From the NCBI RefSeq assembly GCF_013359935.1, contig NZ_JABMCB010000202.1, positions 496,001 through 560,000 of the forward strand: 64,000 nt of DNA, in the 5' to 3' direction. The translations under genes were made by a program, and so were the position numbers. The notes beneath the pieces were generated by a model, which ran no database searches, was not told where the DNA came from, and was given only the letters and a program-made list of their open reading frames with translations. Positions within the stretch are counted from its first letter, which is position 1, and each line of letters begins with the position of its first letter. Source of the stretch: Paenibacillus xylanilyticus (GTDB lineage Bacteria; Bacillota; Bacilli; Paenibacillales; Paenibacillaceae). Positions 1-7,751 of this stretch are shown piece after piece.

Positions 1-717
1 CTTCAGGATACGGAGACTTTGCACAATAACGGACGCGGCATGCCTGTCAACTACACCGGCATGAGTTGGTCGGCCTTCCGCCCAAGCGATGACAGCTGTG
101 AGTTCGGTTATAATATTCCATCCAATATGTTCGCTGTGGTGATTCTGGACTATATCCGCGAGATCGCAAGCGTAATCTATGAGGACGAAAGACTGGCGGC
201 CCGGGCTGCGAAGCTTCGCAAGGAAATTGACTTCGGCATCCGCACTTACGGAATTGTGAATCATCCGAAATATGGCAGAATCTACGCTTACGAAACGGAT
301 GGATACGGTAATTATTCTCTGATGGACGATGCCGGTACACCGGGACTGATGTCTATTCCTTATATTGGTTATGTCGGTGTGGAGGATGAAATTTATCAGA
401 ACACCCGCCGGTTTGCTCTCAGCTTCGACAACCCCTTTTACTTCGAGGGTAAACATGCCAAAGGCATTGGTAGTCCACATACACCGGGAGGTTATGTGTG
501 GCACATGGCTCTATCCATGCAGGCGCTGACAGCAGATAATGATGAGGAGATCAAAGAATTAATTGATATGCTAGTCAGAACCGATGCGGATACCGGATAT
601 ATGCACGAAGGCTTTCACCCGGATGATCCCTCCGATTTTTCACGCGAGTGGTTCGCCTGGTCCAACAGTCTTTTCGCGACGCTGATCGGCAAAGCGATGG
701 ACAAAGGAATTGTCTAA
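1..717 (+). CDS. GH125 exo-alpha-1,6-mannosidase, C-terminal part (5' end outside window)
   Basis: The reading frame is open from the first base and continues upstream of the TTG at 19, so the gene is cut by the window edge. The visible 238 residues carry features typical of GH125 (formerly DUF1237), a metal-independent mannosidase that removes terminal alpha-1,6-mannose: GMSWSAFRPSDD near the start, then SPHTPGGYVWHMAL, and the C-terminal run HEGFHPDDPSDFSREWFAWS. No signal peptide can be judged because the N-terminus is missing. The family acts on mannans or N-glycan-derived mannosides, usually inside the cell in Bacillota. A hairpin terminator follows. Family assignment is confident; the substrate is inferred from the family. 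Confidence 0.85.
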   Translation, partial: LQDTETLHNNGRGMPVNYTGMSWSAFRPSDDSCEFGYNIPSNMFAVVILDYIREIASVIYEDERLAARAAKLRKEIDFGIRTYGIVNHPKYGRIYAYETDGYGNYSLMDDAGTPGLMSIPYIGYVGVEDEIYQNTRRFALSFDNPFYFEGKHAKGIGSPHTPGGYVWHMALSMQALTADNDEEIKELIDMLVRTDADTGYMHEGFHPDDPSDFSREWFAWSNSLFATLIGKAMDKGIV

Positions 718-786
718 GCGCTGCTGAGCCTTACCTTATTTCAAAGGCAACACAGCGGAGAAAGTATCGTATTCTAACTATAGAAA

Positions 787-831
787 AAACCGGCTGCGTC
801 GTCCTGTATAGCGGGAAGACCCAGCCGGTTT
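787..831 (+). terminator. Terminator after the GH125 gene
   Basis: Perfect 10-bp arms AAACCGGCTG (787-796) and CAGCCGGTTT (822-831) around a 25-nt loop, 70 nt after the GH125 stop. The T-run is short, so efficiency is uncertain. Confidence 0.6.
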
Positions 832-1057
832 CTGGCTTACCACATTAAAGCTGCCCACCAAATCGCCGATGTGCCGAACAAGTACTGCCGAATCCCTATC
901 GATATACGCCATATACAGCTTAAACATTGCCGGCTCATCACATATGCTTCTTATTTTATTGGAAAGTTGTGTGCATTTGAGTTCGATAAAATCGCATTCA
1001 TTCCTTCGGTAATCGGGACAAGTTCTTTATCCCTCGACAGCCTTTATGGGTATGATG
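832..1057. other. Intergenic region, no gene seen
   Basis: Nothing convincing is visible between the two convergent terminators. An 84-codon GTG frame (871-1125, plus) has no ribosome binding site and runs through the helD terminator into the helD 3' end, so I do not call it. Confidence 0.5.
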
Positions 1058-1093
1058 AAAAAATAGCCTTGGCTGACTTAACAACCAAGGCTA
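1058..1093 (-). terminator. Rho-independent terminator of helD
   Basis: On the minus strand TAGCCTTGG (1093-1085) pairs with CCAAGGCTA (1072-1064), a 9-bp stem with a 12-nt loop, followed by TTTTTT (1063-1058). It lies 20 nt after the helD stop. Confidence 0.85.
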
Positions 1094-1113
1094 ATATGTT
1101 TCCTATTTTCTGC

Positions 1114-3543
1114 TCATCTAGCTGAGTAAGACGATATCTCATACAAATCCACCGGTAATGCCTGCACGAACGGCGACCAATCTCCAGTCGTATAAAGATG
1201 AAGCCGGTGCATCGCCCGCGTACATGCGGTATATAACAGCTTGCGTTCATTGTCCCGACCGTAAGCTTCTGGTGAAGCATCGTAAACAAAGACTGCGTCG
1301 AATTCGACGCCTTTGGCGAGATGGACGGGAATGACCATCGCTCCTTTTTCAAAGTTCATTGTCTCTTTGGTAATGAGCTGCAGCGTTTCGTTTCCTTGAA
1401 TTCTCAATGATTCATAGGCCTCACGGCTTTCGGCGGCGGTCTTCGTAATGATGGCGATGGATTCAAGGCCCTTGCCTCTTAGTGCAGCGATGTCTGCCAG
1501 AATTTGCGAATCACGGTTCTCTCTGCTGTCCAATCTGGTCAGAACGGGTTTGGGACCTTTCCGATCAAACGGTACAATATCCCCGCCGTCCGGAAGCATC
1601 GATTTTGTGAATTCAACGATTTCTCTAGTCGACCGATAGCTCCGCAAAAGGCAGAACAGACTTGTGTCGGCTTCTCCAAAAAGACGGACCAGCGGCGAAT
1701 CGTCCCCGGCCAAACTTGTGGACTGCATGAAGATAGCTTGCCCGAAGTCACCGAGCACCGTCATTCGGGCACGAGGAAACAGTTTTTTCAAATATTCATA
1801 TTGAAACGACGAATAATCTTGACCCTCATCTACGAAAACATACCGAATATCCGTGTTTGTCCGAACACCTTCAATCAATTCTTTTACATATAAATACGGA
1901 GTCGCATCCTCGTGAAATAACTCGTTTCGGTCCAACATTTCCTTGGTTTGCCTGCAGATTTCTGGCCATTGCGCCGGAACGGCAGCTCCATTCGCTTTCT
2001 CCTGATATGCTGCCTCGTCAACAAACAATTGGCCATATATGCCTTTGATATCAACAAAAGAGAACTTTTTCACACTTTTCCTTAACGGTTTAAAGTATTC
2101 TTTGACAATCTTTCGGCGGAGCAGCCCCTCCTCTCTCTGAGTGAAATCAAAGTCGCCTTCATCCCCTCGTGGCTGGCTCTTATTATTCTTAAGAATCGCC
2201 GCATATCGTTCCGCAACGTCAAACACTTCTTTCTCCTTATGCAGCATCCTATAAGCTTCCACGTACTGCTCGGTATCCAGATAATTCAACTCTTCCTGTA
2301 CCCAAGGGGCCTCCCGTTCCAAACGTTCCAGCGAGGCTAGTTCATTCAGCAGCCATTCCTGCAAGAGAACAACGCGGTTAATTAGCGGCAGGGTATCATC
2401 GTACCCGTAAAATTTTGCTTTCATCTGCTCTGCCGTAATTAAATCGCGTTCCTGTACCCGAATTCCAGTGAAGCGCATGCCTTCCCGTCCCAACCATAGT
2501 CTATAGTTCTGGAGTGCCTGCAGGAAAGTCTCGGACGTTTTATACTCGATCCCCTGAAGACGAGCCTCATAACCCGGTGTTCCTTGTGCAGTCAGGACAT
2601 ATTCAATCTGGTCAAAAGCATCCTCCGGCCGTAACGAGGAATCCAGCCAATAGTCCAGATATTCTTGAAACGTCGTCTGCTGCATATTCTCTTCACCCAG
2701 TTCCGGAAGGACGGTAGAGATATAACTGGAAAACATCGGATTTGGCGAAAAAAGAACAATTTGATCCGCCTTGATGGTCTGTCGGTGTTTGTACAGCAAG
2801 TATGCCACCCTCTGCAGAGCTGCGGAAGTTTTACCACTTCCGGCAGCCCCCTGCACGATAAGCATTCGACTTTTGTCATTGCGGATGATGGCGTTTTGTT
2901 CCTTCTGGATCGTTGCCACGATGCTCTTCATTTGCGAGTTTGCACCATTACCAAGCACTTGCTGCAGCAAATCGTCTCCGATCGTTTCACTTGCGTCAAA
3001 CATGTTGTGAATTTTCCCATTTTGAATCTGAAACTGCCGTTTAAGCTCCATCGTCCCTTCGATGGATCCGGATGGGGTGACGTAAGAAGCCGGTCCGGGA
3101 GAGGAGTCGTAGTACAGACTAGCAATGGGAGTGCGCCAGTCATAGATCAGAAAACTCAGGCCGTCCTGGTCGACGAAGGAAGATACGCCGATGTAGATCT
3201 GTTCCCTGAGGTTGATTCCTTTCTCCTGGAAGTCGATGCGTCCGAAATAGGGAGATGGGAGCAGATGTTTCATGTTTTTCCATTGCTGCATCAACCGCTT
3301 GTGGCCACGCTCCCTTTCGGCCAATACTGCGGACTGCTGGTTAATCGTAAAGAAAGACTCTTCGAAATCTTCGTTGGTACTTGTGTTCATCGTAACTTCT
3401 TCCCAAAACCGCTTGCGGATGTCCGCTGCCTGATCATGCAGCCCTGCAACTTCCGGCTCCAGTTCAGAGATCCTCACCTGCAGTTTGTTCCTGACCAATT
3501 CCAGCCGTTCCTGTTCTTGCTGCCAATTCTTCGTTTCCATCAT
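1114..3543 (-). CDS. helD: HelD-type RNA polymerase-recycling ATPase (UvrD/Rep-like helicase fold)
   Basis: This 809-residue protein matches Bacillota HelD, which binds stalled RNA polymerase and uses ATP to free it from nucleic acid; B. subtilis HelD is slightly shorter. The first 60 or so residues are predicted coiled coil, fitting the arm that enters the polymerase secondary channel. Walker A GAAGSGKTS has its lysine at K238, the Walker B-like VDEGQD is at 571-576, and the C-terminal superfamily 1 motif YTACTRAMHRL is near 775. The start is the first of two ATGs, with AAAGGAGTGG seven bases upstream. It is monocistronic with its own terminator. A UvrD-like helicase is the alternative, but the N-terminal arm and the length favour HelD. 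Confidence 0.93.
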   Translation of the reverse strand: MMETKNWQQEQERLELVRNKLQVRISELEPEVAGLHDQAADIRKRFWEEVTMNTSTNEDFEESFFTINQQSAVLAERERGHKRLMQQWKNMKHLLPSPYFGRIDFQEKGINLREQIYIGVSSFVDQDGLSFLIYDWRTPIASLYYDSSPGPASYVTPSGSIEGTMELKRQFQIQNGKIHNMFDASETIGDDLLQQVLGNGANSQMKSIVATIQKEQNAIIRNDKSRMLIVQGAAGSGKTSAALQRVAYLLYKHRQTIKADQIVLFSPNPMFSSYISTVLPELGEENMQQTTFQEYLDYWLDSSLRPEDAFDQIEYVLTAQGTPGYEARLQGIEYKTSETFLQALQNYRLWLGREGMRFTGIRVQERDLITAEQMKAKFYGYDDTLPLINRVVLLQEWLLNELASLERLEREAPWVQEELNYLDTEQYVEAYRMLHKEKEVFDVAERYAAILKNNKSQPRGDEGDFDFTQREEGLLRRKIVKEYFKPLRKSVKKFSFVDIKGIYGQLFVDEAAYQEKANGAAVPAQWPEICRQTKEMLDRNELFHEDATPYLYVKELIEGVRTNTDIRYVFVDEGQDYSSFQYEYLKKLFPRARMTVLGDFGQAIFMQSTSLAGDDSPLVRLFGEADTSLFCLLRSYRSTREIVEFTKSMLPDGGDIVPFDRKGPKPVLTRLDSRENRDSQILADIAALRGKGLESIAIITKTAAESREAYESLRIQGNETLQLITKETMNFEKGAMVIPVHLAKGVEFDAVFVYDASPEAYGRDNERKLLYTACTRAMHRLHLYTTGDWSPFVQALPVDLYEISSYSAR

Positions 3544-3588
3544 TCTTGAGCCACTCCTTTTTCCATTTTTTCGGGTTAAAAAAGAGCA

Positions 3589-3617
3589 TTGACAAATCCA
3601 ATTCCCAGATGTATACT
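3589..3617 (+). promoter_or_regulatory. Near-consensus sigma-A promoter for a short transcript
   Basis: TTGACA (3589-3594), a 17-bp spacer and TATACT (3612-3617), one of the best promoter matches in the window. It points away from helD. Predicted start near 3624; the next terminator ends at 3815, giving an RNA of about 190 nt. Confidence 0.75.
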
Positions 3618-3630
3618 AAGAGTAGGAATA

Positions 3631-3666
3631 ATGATGAATACGAATCCGGATTACATTTCTCAATGA
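3631..3666 (+). CDS. Micro-ORF 1 (11 aa) on the short transcript
   Basis: Encodes MMNTNPDYISQ. It starts a few bases after the predicted transcription start, with weak AGGAAT before the paired ATGs; the second ATG at 3634 has the better spacing. Its TGA overlaps the ATG of the next micro-ORF (ATGA), a layout typical of translational coupling. Function unknown, and it may not be translated. Confidence 0.3.
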   Translation: MMNTNPDYISQ

Positions 3667-3752
3667 CGCTATCGATTATATCACAGCGTTTTTTTTGCGT
3701 TCAATTTATTTTTTTATTTATCTTCGGCAAAACTGGATTGCGGTCGGCTTAA
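3663..3752 (+). CDS. Micro-ORF 2: 29-aa hydrophobic peptide
   Basis: Encodes a 29-residue peptide starting MTLSIISQRFFCVQF with an aromatic and aliphatic core (FFCVQFIFLFIF) and a basic tail, enough for one membrane helix. It has no Shine-Dalgarno of its own and overlaps the stop of micro-ORF 1 by ATGA. The same frame is open further upstream, but that part lies before the predicted transcription start. A short membrane peptide on an isolated, strongly promoted and strongly terminated RNA resembles type I toxin units, but no antisense RNA promoter was identified. Alternatively the RNA is a non-coding sRNA. Confidence 0.33.
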   Translation: MTLSIISQRFFCVQFIFLFIFGKTGLRSA

Positions 3753-3777
3753 ACCAACTATTTCGAATTGAGCTGTC

Positions 3778-3815
3778 AAAGATGACCCATGAATCATCGA
3801 GGGTCATCTTTTTTT
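3778..3815 (+). terminator. Strong terminator of the short transcript
   Basis: Perfect 11-bp stem AAAGATGACCC (3778-3788) and GGGTCATCTTT (3801-3811) with a 12-nt loop and T-run to 3815. From here to 3976 no gene or site is recognisable. Confidence 0.88.
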
Positions 3816-3976
3816 ATGCCCACTGTCTAAACCAGCGACTAATTTCCCTGCCTTTATCGACTGACCGGACAGAACACTGCACATCATGACAGATTTATAA
3901 AGTATATCACTCTTCCATTCCCATCATTTGTATGGCAATATGTTGTAGCCCTTTGTTCAAAAAAATATAAATAAAA

Positions 3977-4001
3977 AAAACCATCTATTATAGATGGTTT
4001 T
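3977..4001 (-). terminator. Terminator of the GH3 operon
   Basis: AAAACCATCTA (3977-3987) and TAGATGGTTTT (3991-4001) form an 11-bp stem with a 3-nt loop just after the GH3 stop. A- and T-runs on both sides make it potentially bidirectional. Confidence 0.85.
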
Positions 4002-4009
4002 TAAAAAGA

Positions 4010-6289
4010 TTAAACATTCCGCGCCTTCTCGACACGAGCGATAAGATCGTGGATGACCTCGTCCGGCGACCGTTCATTCATCCAATTTTGACCAAACATC
4101 TGGAACAATTTGACCACAGGGAAGTCTTCCCAGAATCCAATGAATTCCTCGTTTAGATACACTTTATCCGTAACGTGCTTGTTCATTTCATCCAGACACT
4201 GTTCTAGTACCGTTTTTGCCGCGGGATCGCTCAACCATTCACTGAGCAGGCTGAACTTGTGGAACGTAATTTCTTCCTTTCCGAAGTTGCAATACAAACG
4301 TTCCGTGATCCGGATGTCTCTGGATGAGCTGCCCAGTGCAATTTGGAAAAATCCGCTCTCCGCAACCCAACGGCTATACTTGGTGTTGTAATAGGAGAAA
4401 TCTCTCTCTTCAAGCTCAAAGACGATTTTCCGTTGTTCACCCGGCTCAAGCTCGATTTTGGCAAAGGCTTTTAATTCCTTCTCCGGGCGGTTCCAGCTGC
4501 ATTCCTCATCGTGTACGTACAATTGAACGACTTCCTTCCCTTTTCGCTTGCCCGTGTTTTTCAGTTGGAAGGACACCGTAACACCTTTGTCTCCTTGACC
4601 TACTTCGAGGTCCGTATATGAAAACGAAGTGTAGGATAAGCCATGACCGAAGGGAAATTGTGGTGCCAGTTCTTTGCGGTCATAATATCGGTAGCCTACG
4701 AATAGACCCTCGCGATAATAGAGCTTGCCGTTTTCTCCCCGAATCCTCATATGGGACGGGTTATCCGACAGCTTCACAGGGAAGGTCTCGGATAATTTGC
4801 CTGATGGGTTTTCTTGTCCGAACAATACTTCCGCAATCGCTCTCCCCATCCCTTGGCCCGATAACCAGGAATGAATAACACCAGGCACATGCTGTACCCA
4901 TGGACGCATGACAAGAGCAGAGCCACTGCTTGTCACCACGATGCACTTAGGCTGAACGGCTGCAACCGCCTGAATTAACTTGACTTGATGCTCTGGAAGA
5001 TCGATGCTCTTCAAATCGTGCATCTCCGATTCGGCATATTCCGGTTGACCAACAAACAGCACCGCCACATCGGAATTCACGGCCAAAGATACACTTTCCT
5101 TGATCAGTTCTTCTTGAATGGAGTCATCCTCCGGGTATCCTTCGGCATAGCTAATTGTAACCGAGGCTCCGGCCAGATTCTTTATTTCATCCCAAGGGAT
5201 ATCGACGCTTGTAGGGGTTACCTTGGCACTGCCCGCCCCTTGAATTCTGGGCTTCTTGGCAAACCGTCCAATCACCGCAATCGAAGAAATCGATTCCTGC
5301 TGCAGCGGTAGAATGGCGTTTTCGTTTTTCAGAAGCACAATACTTTCAGCTGCAGCTTTACGTGCAAGCGCATGATAGTTCTGATCACCGTGTGAATCCG
5401 TGTCTGTGGATTGGCTGCCTGTCACTCGTTCAACCAGCTTCAAAATGCGGGCCACACTCCGATTCAGCTGTTCTTCAGAAAGTGTTCCGTTTTGAACGGC
5501 TTCCACGATCGCTTTGGTATTGTAATTGGCAGGTCCCGGCATTTCTAGATCAAGTCCAGCTTTCAGCCCGCGTATCCGGTCATTAACGGCAGTCCAGTCT
5601 GACAGGACAACGCCTTCGTAACCCCACTCTTCTCTCAAAATGTCATTCAACAAATGTTCGTTCTCGCTTGTATATGTTCCATTCAGCAAATTATAGGAAC
5701 ACATGACCGTCCAAGGATCGGATTTTTTGATGATACGTTCAAAAGCGCTCAGGTAAATTTCACGCAGCGTCCGCTCATCAATTTCCGAACTGGTCACCAT
5801 TTTCTCAAACTCCTGATTGTTACCTGCAAAGTGCTTGAGGGAAGCGCCTACCCCCTCACTTTGGATGCCGTTAATGAAAGCGGCGCCGAGTTCACCCGTC
5901 AAACATGGATCTTCCGAATAGTACTCGAAGTTCCTTCCGCCAAGCGGTGTCCTTTTCATGTTTACTCCTGGCCCGAGCAACAATTCCACGTCCATAGCCT
6001 TTGATTCCCGGCCCAGCGCTACGCCGACCTCATGCAATAATTCCGTGTTCCAAGAGGAGCCAATCGCAGATCCTGTTGGATAACAGGTCGCGGGAACATT
6101 CTCTGTTGTGATGCCCATTTCTTCGTCACTGTTCGTTTTACGAATCCCGTTTGTTCCGTCATACATATGAACGGGCGGTATGTTTAACCGCTCAATTCCT
6201 TTTGTCATCCACATATTTAATCCCGCGCAGATCGAAGCTTTTTCAATAAGAGTCATCTCAGCCAGCAATTCATTCATCGCTTTATTCAT
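4010..6289 (-). CDS. GH3 beta-glycosidase (beta-glucosidase/xylosidase), cytoplasmic
   Basis: The 759-residue protein has the three-part GH3 layout: N-terminal barrel (about 10-290) with the conserved VVLSDW motif whose Asp231 is the expected nucleophile, a C-terminal alpha/beta sandwich (about 310-540), and a fibronectin-III-like domain (about 570-645) with VVQLYVHDEE. Some 110 further residues follow. There is no signal peptide, so it acts on imported oligosaccharides. The ATG is preceded by AAAGGATGG. It starts 19 nt after the PTS EIIC stop, so both are surely one operon. GH3 enzymes usually remove glucose, xylose or arabinose from non-reducing ends; the substrate cannot be read from sequence. 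A PTS would deliver a phosphorylated sugar, so this pairing with a GH3 rather than a phospho-glycosidase is noteworthy. Confidence 0.9.
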   Translation of the reverse strand: MNKAMNELLAEMTLIEKASICAGLNMWMTKGIERLNIPPVHMYDGTNGIRKTNSDEEMGITTENVPATCYPTGSAIGSSWNTELLHEVGVALGRESKAMDVELLLGPGVNMKRTPLGGRNFEYYSEDPCLTGELGAAFINGIQSEGVGASLKHFAGNNQEFEKMVTSSEIDERTLREIYLSAFERIIKKSDPWTVMCSYNLLNGTYTSENEHLLNDILREEWGYEGVVLSDWTAVNDRIRGLKAGLDLEMPGPANYNTKAIVEAVQNGTLSEEQLNRSVARILKLVERVTGSQSTDTDSHGDQNYHALARKAAAESIVLLKNENAILPLQQESISSIAVIGRFAKKPRIQGAGSAKVTPTSVDIPWDEIKNLAGASVTISYAEGYPEDDSIQEELIKESVSLAVNSDVAVLFVGQPEYAESEMHDLKSIDLPEHQVKLIQAVAAVQPKCIVVTSSGSALVMRPWVQHVPGVIHSWLSGQGMGRAIAEVLFGQENPSGKLSETFPVKLSDNPSHMRIRGENGKLYYREGLFVGYRYYDRKELAPQFPFGHGLSYTSFSYTDLEVGQGDKGVTVSFQLKNTGKRKGKEVVQLYVHDEECSWNRPEKELKAFAKIELEPGEQRKIVFELEERDFSYYNTKYSRWVAESGFFQIALGSSSRDIRITERLYCNFGKEEITFHKFSLLSEWLSDPAAKTVLEQCLDEMNKHVTDKVYLNEEFIGFWEDFPVVKLFQMFGQNWMNERSPDEVIHDLIARVEKARNV

Positions 6290-6308
6290 AATAATCCATC
6301 CTTTTTAA

Positions 6309-7541
6309 TCAGTTTTGTTCCTGTTCCTTTTTCAGCTCTTGAGCATCATACAGTTTGAAAAACGGGAACCAGACAACGAATACAATCAGCAGAATCACTG
6401 CCAGCAAAATGAGTCCGTTGAAGCCGGACATAATGTAGGTAGACAGACCGATTGGCGTATACCACAATTGAAAGATTTGGCTCGGAATTCTTGCAAAGCC
6501 CATATCTAACGCCAAATACACAATAATCGGCGTGATCAGTCCGTTGATCCACATCGGTACCATGAGAAGCGGATTGAAAGCAATCGGTGCTCCGTACACG
6601 ACTGGCTCGTTAATATTGAACAAGGATGGAATAATGGTCGCCTTACCGACAGACTTCAACTTTTTCGATCTGGCCAGCAGGAACCAGACGACAAGCGGCA
6701 AGGTAGCTCCCATTCCCCCAATACCAAGCCAGCCGGAGAAAAAGGTTTCGAAGGTATTGATATTGACCGGATCTTGTCCTGCCGCAACGAGAGCGGCGTT
6801 CTCTTCGATTGCGGGTATCCATATCGCGTACCAGATCGGTGTCATGACCCATGGACTTACGCCGAAGGAATACAATACAACACCAATGAAATTAAACAAG
6901 ACAAACCCGGTCAAGCTCTGCCCCATGGCATTGATGGGTTCGAATACGCTCACGATCAGTGCAAAGATATCAAAATGAAGCTGGTATACGAGCAGCCATC
7001 CAGCCGTTAACACCAATGCAATCGGGACGAGAAAATCGAACCAGTCCATGATGAACTCGGGAAGAGAGGATCCTTTTTTAAAAAACGAGAATTTATTGCA
7101 TACATTCATGACAAGTGCAACAAACACACCCACCAGGAGCGCCGTAATCATGCCGGATGGACCAAATCGTTCAAGGATAAACTGAATGGTTCCATCTTCA
7201 TTCACCATCGGGTTAAGCAGCATAACGAACAGGGAGACCCCTGACATGCCCGCAAGCAGCTTAATTTTGTGACGATCCCTTTTTTCCATAACTACATATG
7301 GCGTCAGAAAAGCAATAAACAAACCCAACAAACCAAAACTGAATGTCGTTATAGGCGTCAGGTCCGGCATTCCCGGAATGAAATCCTGCAATATCGAAAT
7401 TAATGTAATGATCGAACCGATGAAAATCATCGGAATAGCGACCATAATCGCTTCTTGAATCGACGAAACCCAAATATTGTTCGTAAACGCCTCCAATCTG
7501 GGTGCAAACGATTCTGTCATCCATTTCATAAAACGCTTCAT
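6309..7541 (-). CDS. PTS EIIC permease, lactose/cellobiose family
   Basis: The 410-residue protein is an integral-membrane sugar-transport domain of the cellobiose/lactose PTS class: an amphipathic N-terminus (MKRFMKWMTESFAPRLEAF) followed by about ten hydrophobic segments, with NINEPVVYG, a family hallmark, around residue 310. The start at 7541 is preceded by AGGGGGAG; a longer upstream frame exists but has no ribosome binding site and crosses the predicted promoter. No EIIA, EIIB, HPr or EI gene is nearby, so it must borrow partners encoded elsewhere. Co-transcribed with the GH3 gene. Likely substrate: an aryl- or oligo-beta-glucoside or related disaccharide. Confidence 0.88.
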   Translation of the reverse strand: MKRFMKWMTESFAPRLEAFTNNIWVSSIQEAIMVAIPMIFIGSIITLISILQDFIPGMPDLTPITTFSFGLLGLFIAFLTPYVVMEKRDRHKIKLLAGMSGVSLFVMLLNPMVNEDGTIQFILERFGPSGMITALLVGVFVALVMNVCNKFSFFKKGSSLPEFIMDWFDFLVPIALVLTAGWLLVYQLHFDIFALIVSVFEPINAMGQSLTGFVLFNFIGVVLYSFGVSPWVMTPIWYAIWIPAIEENAALVAAGQDPVNINTFETFFSGWLGIGGMGATLPLVVWFLLARSKKLKSVGKATIIPSLFNINEPVVYGAPIAFNPLLMVPMWINGLITPIIVYLALDMGFARIPSQIFQLWYTPIGLSTYIMSGFNGLILLAVILLIVFVVWFPFFKLYDAQELKKEQEQN

Positions 7542-7580
7542 CCAAACTCCCCCTACTTTCCTCTTAGCTGCTACAATCCT

Positions 7581-7609
7581 AGTATAAAGATATATGTTAA
7601 CGCTTTCTT
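7581..7609 (-). promoter_or_regulatory. Promoter with overlapping cre-like (CcpA) site for the PTS-GH3 operon
   Basis: On the minus strand the -10 is TATACT (7586-7581). AAGAAAGCGTTAACAT (7609-7594) matches the cre consensus WTGNAANCGNWNNCWW at all but one position and overlaps the poor -35. This suggests CcpA repression and a need for another activator. Confidence 0.55.
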
Positions 7610-7695
7610 GTCGTAACTTGCCGCATCTTGGTTCGTTTTTTGTCCTCTTCATGCCTATAGTTCTATCATGTCTGGTTGGGCTTGAAATAAACAAC

Positions 7696-7725
7696 AAAAA
7701 ACATCCCTTCCTTGCGGAAAGGATG
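7696..7725 (-). terminator. Terminator of the AraC-GH39 gene
   Basis: On the minus strand CATCCTTTCC pairs with GGAAGGGATG (10 bp, one G-U) around a GCAA tetraloop, followed by TTTTTT (7701-7696). It separates the fusion gene from the PTS-GH3 operon. Confidence 0.9.
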
Positions 7726-7751
7726 CCTTGAGTCTAAAATTCCACAATCAT

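Noticed and set aside
871..1125. 84-codon GTG ORF after the GH125 gene
   Set aside because: No ribosome binding site, runs through the helD terminator into the helD 3' end, composition not protein-like.
2665..3549. 294-codon plus-strand ORF opposite helD
   Set aside because: It lies wholly antisense to the helD coding region, has no domain-like sequence and no ribosome binding site; helD has full motifs.
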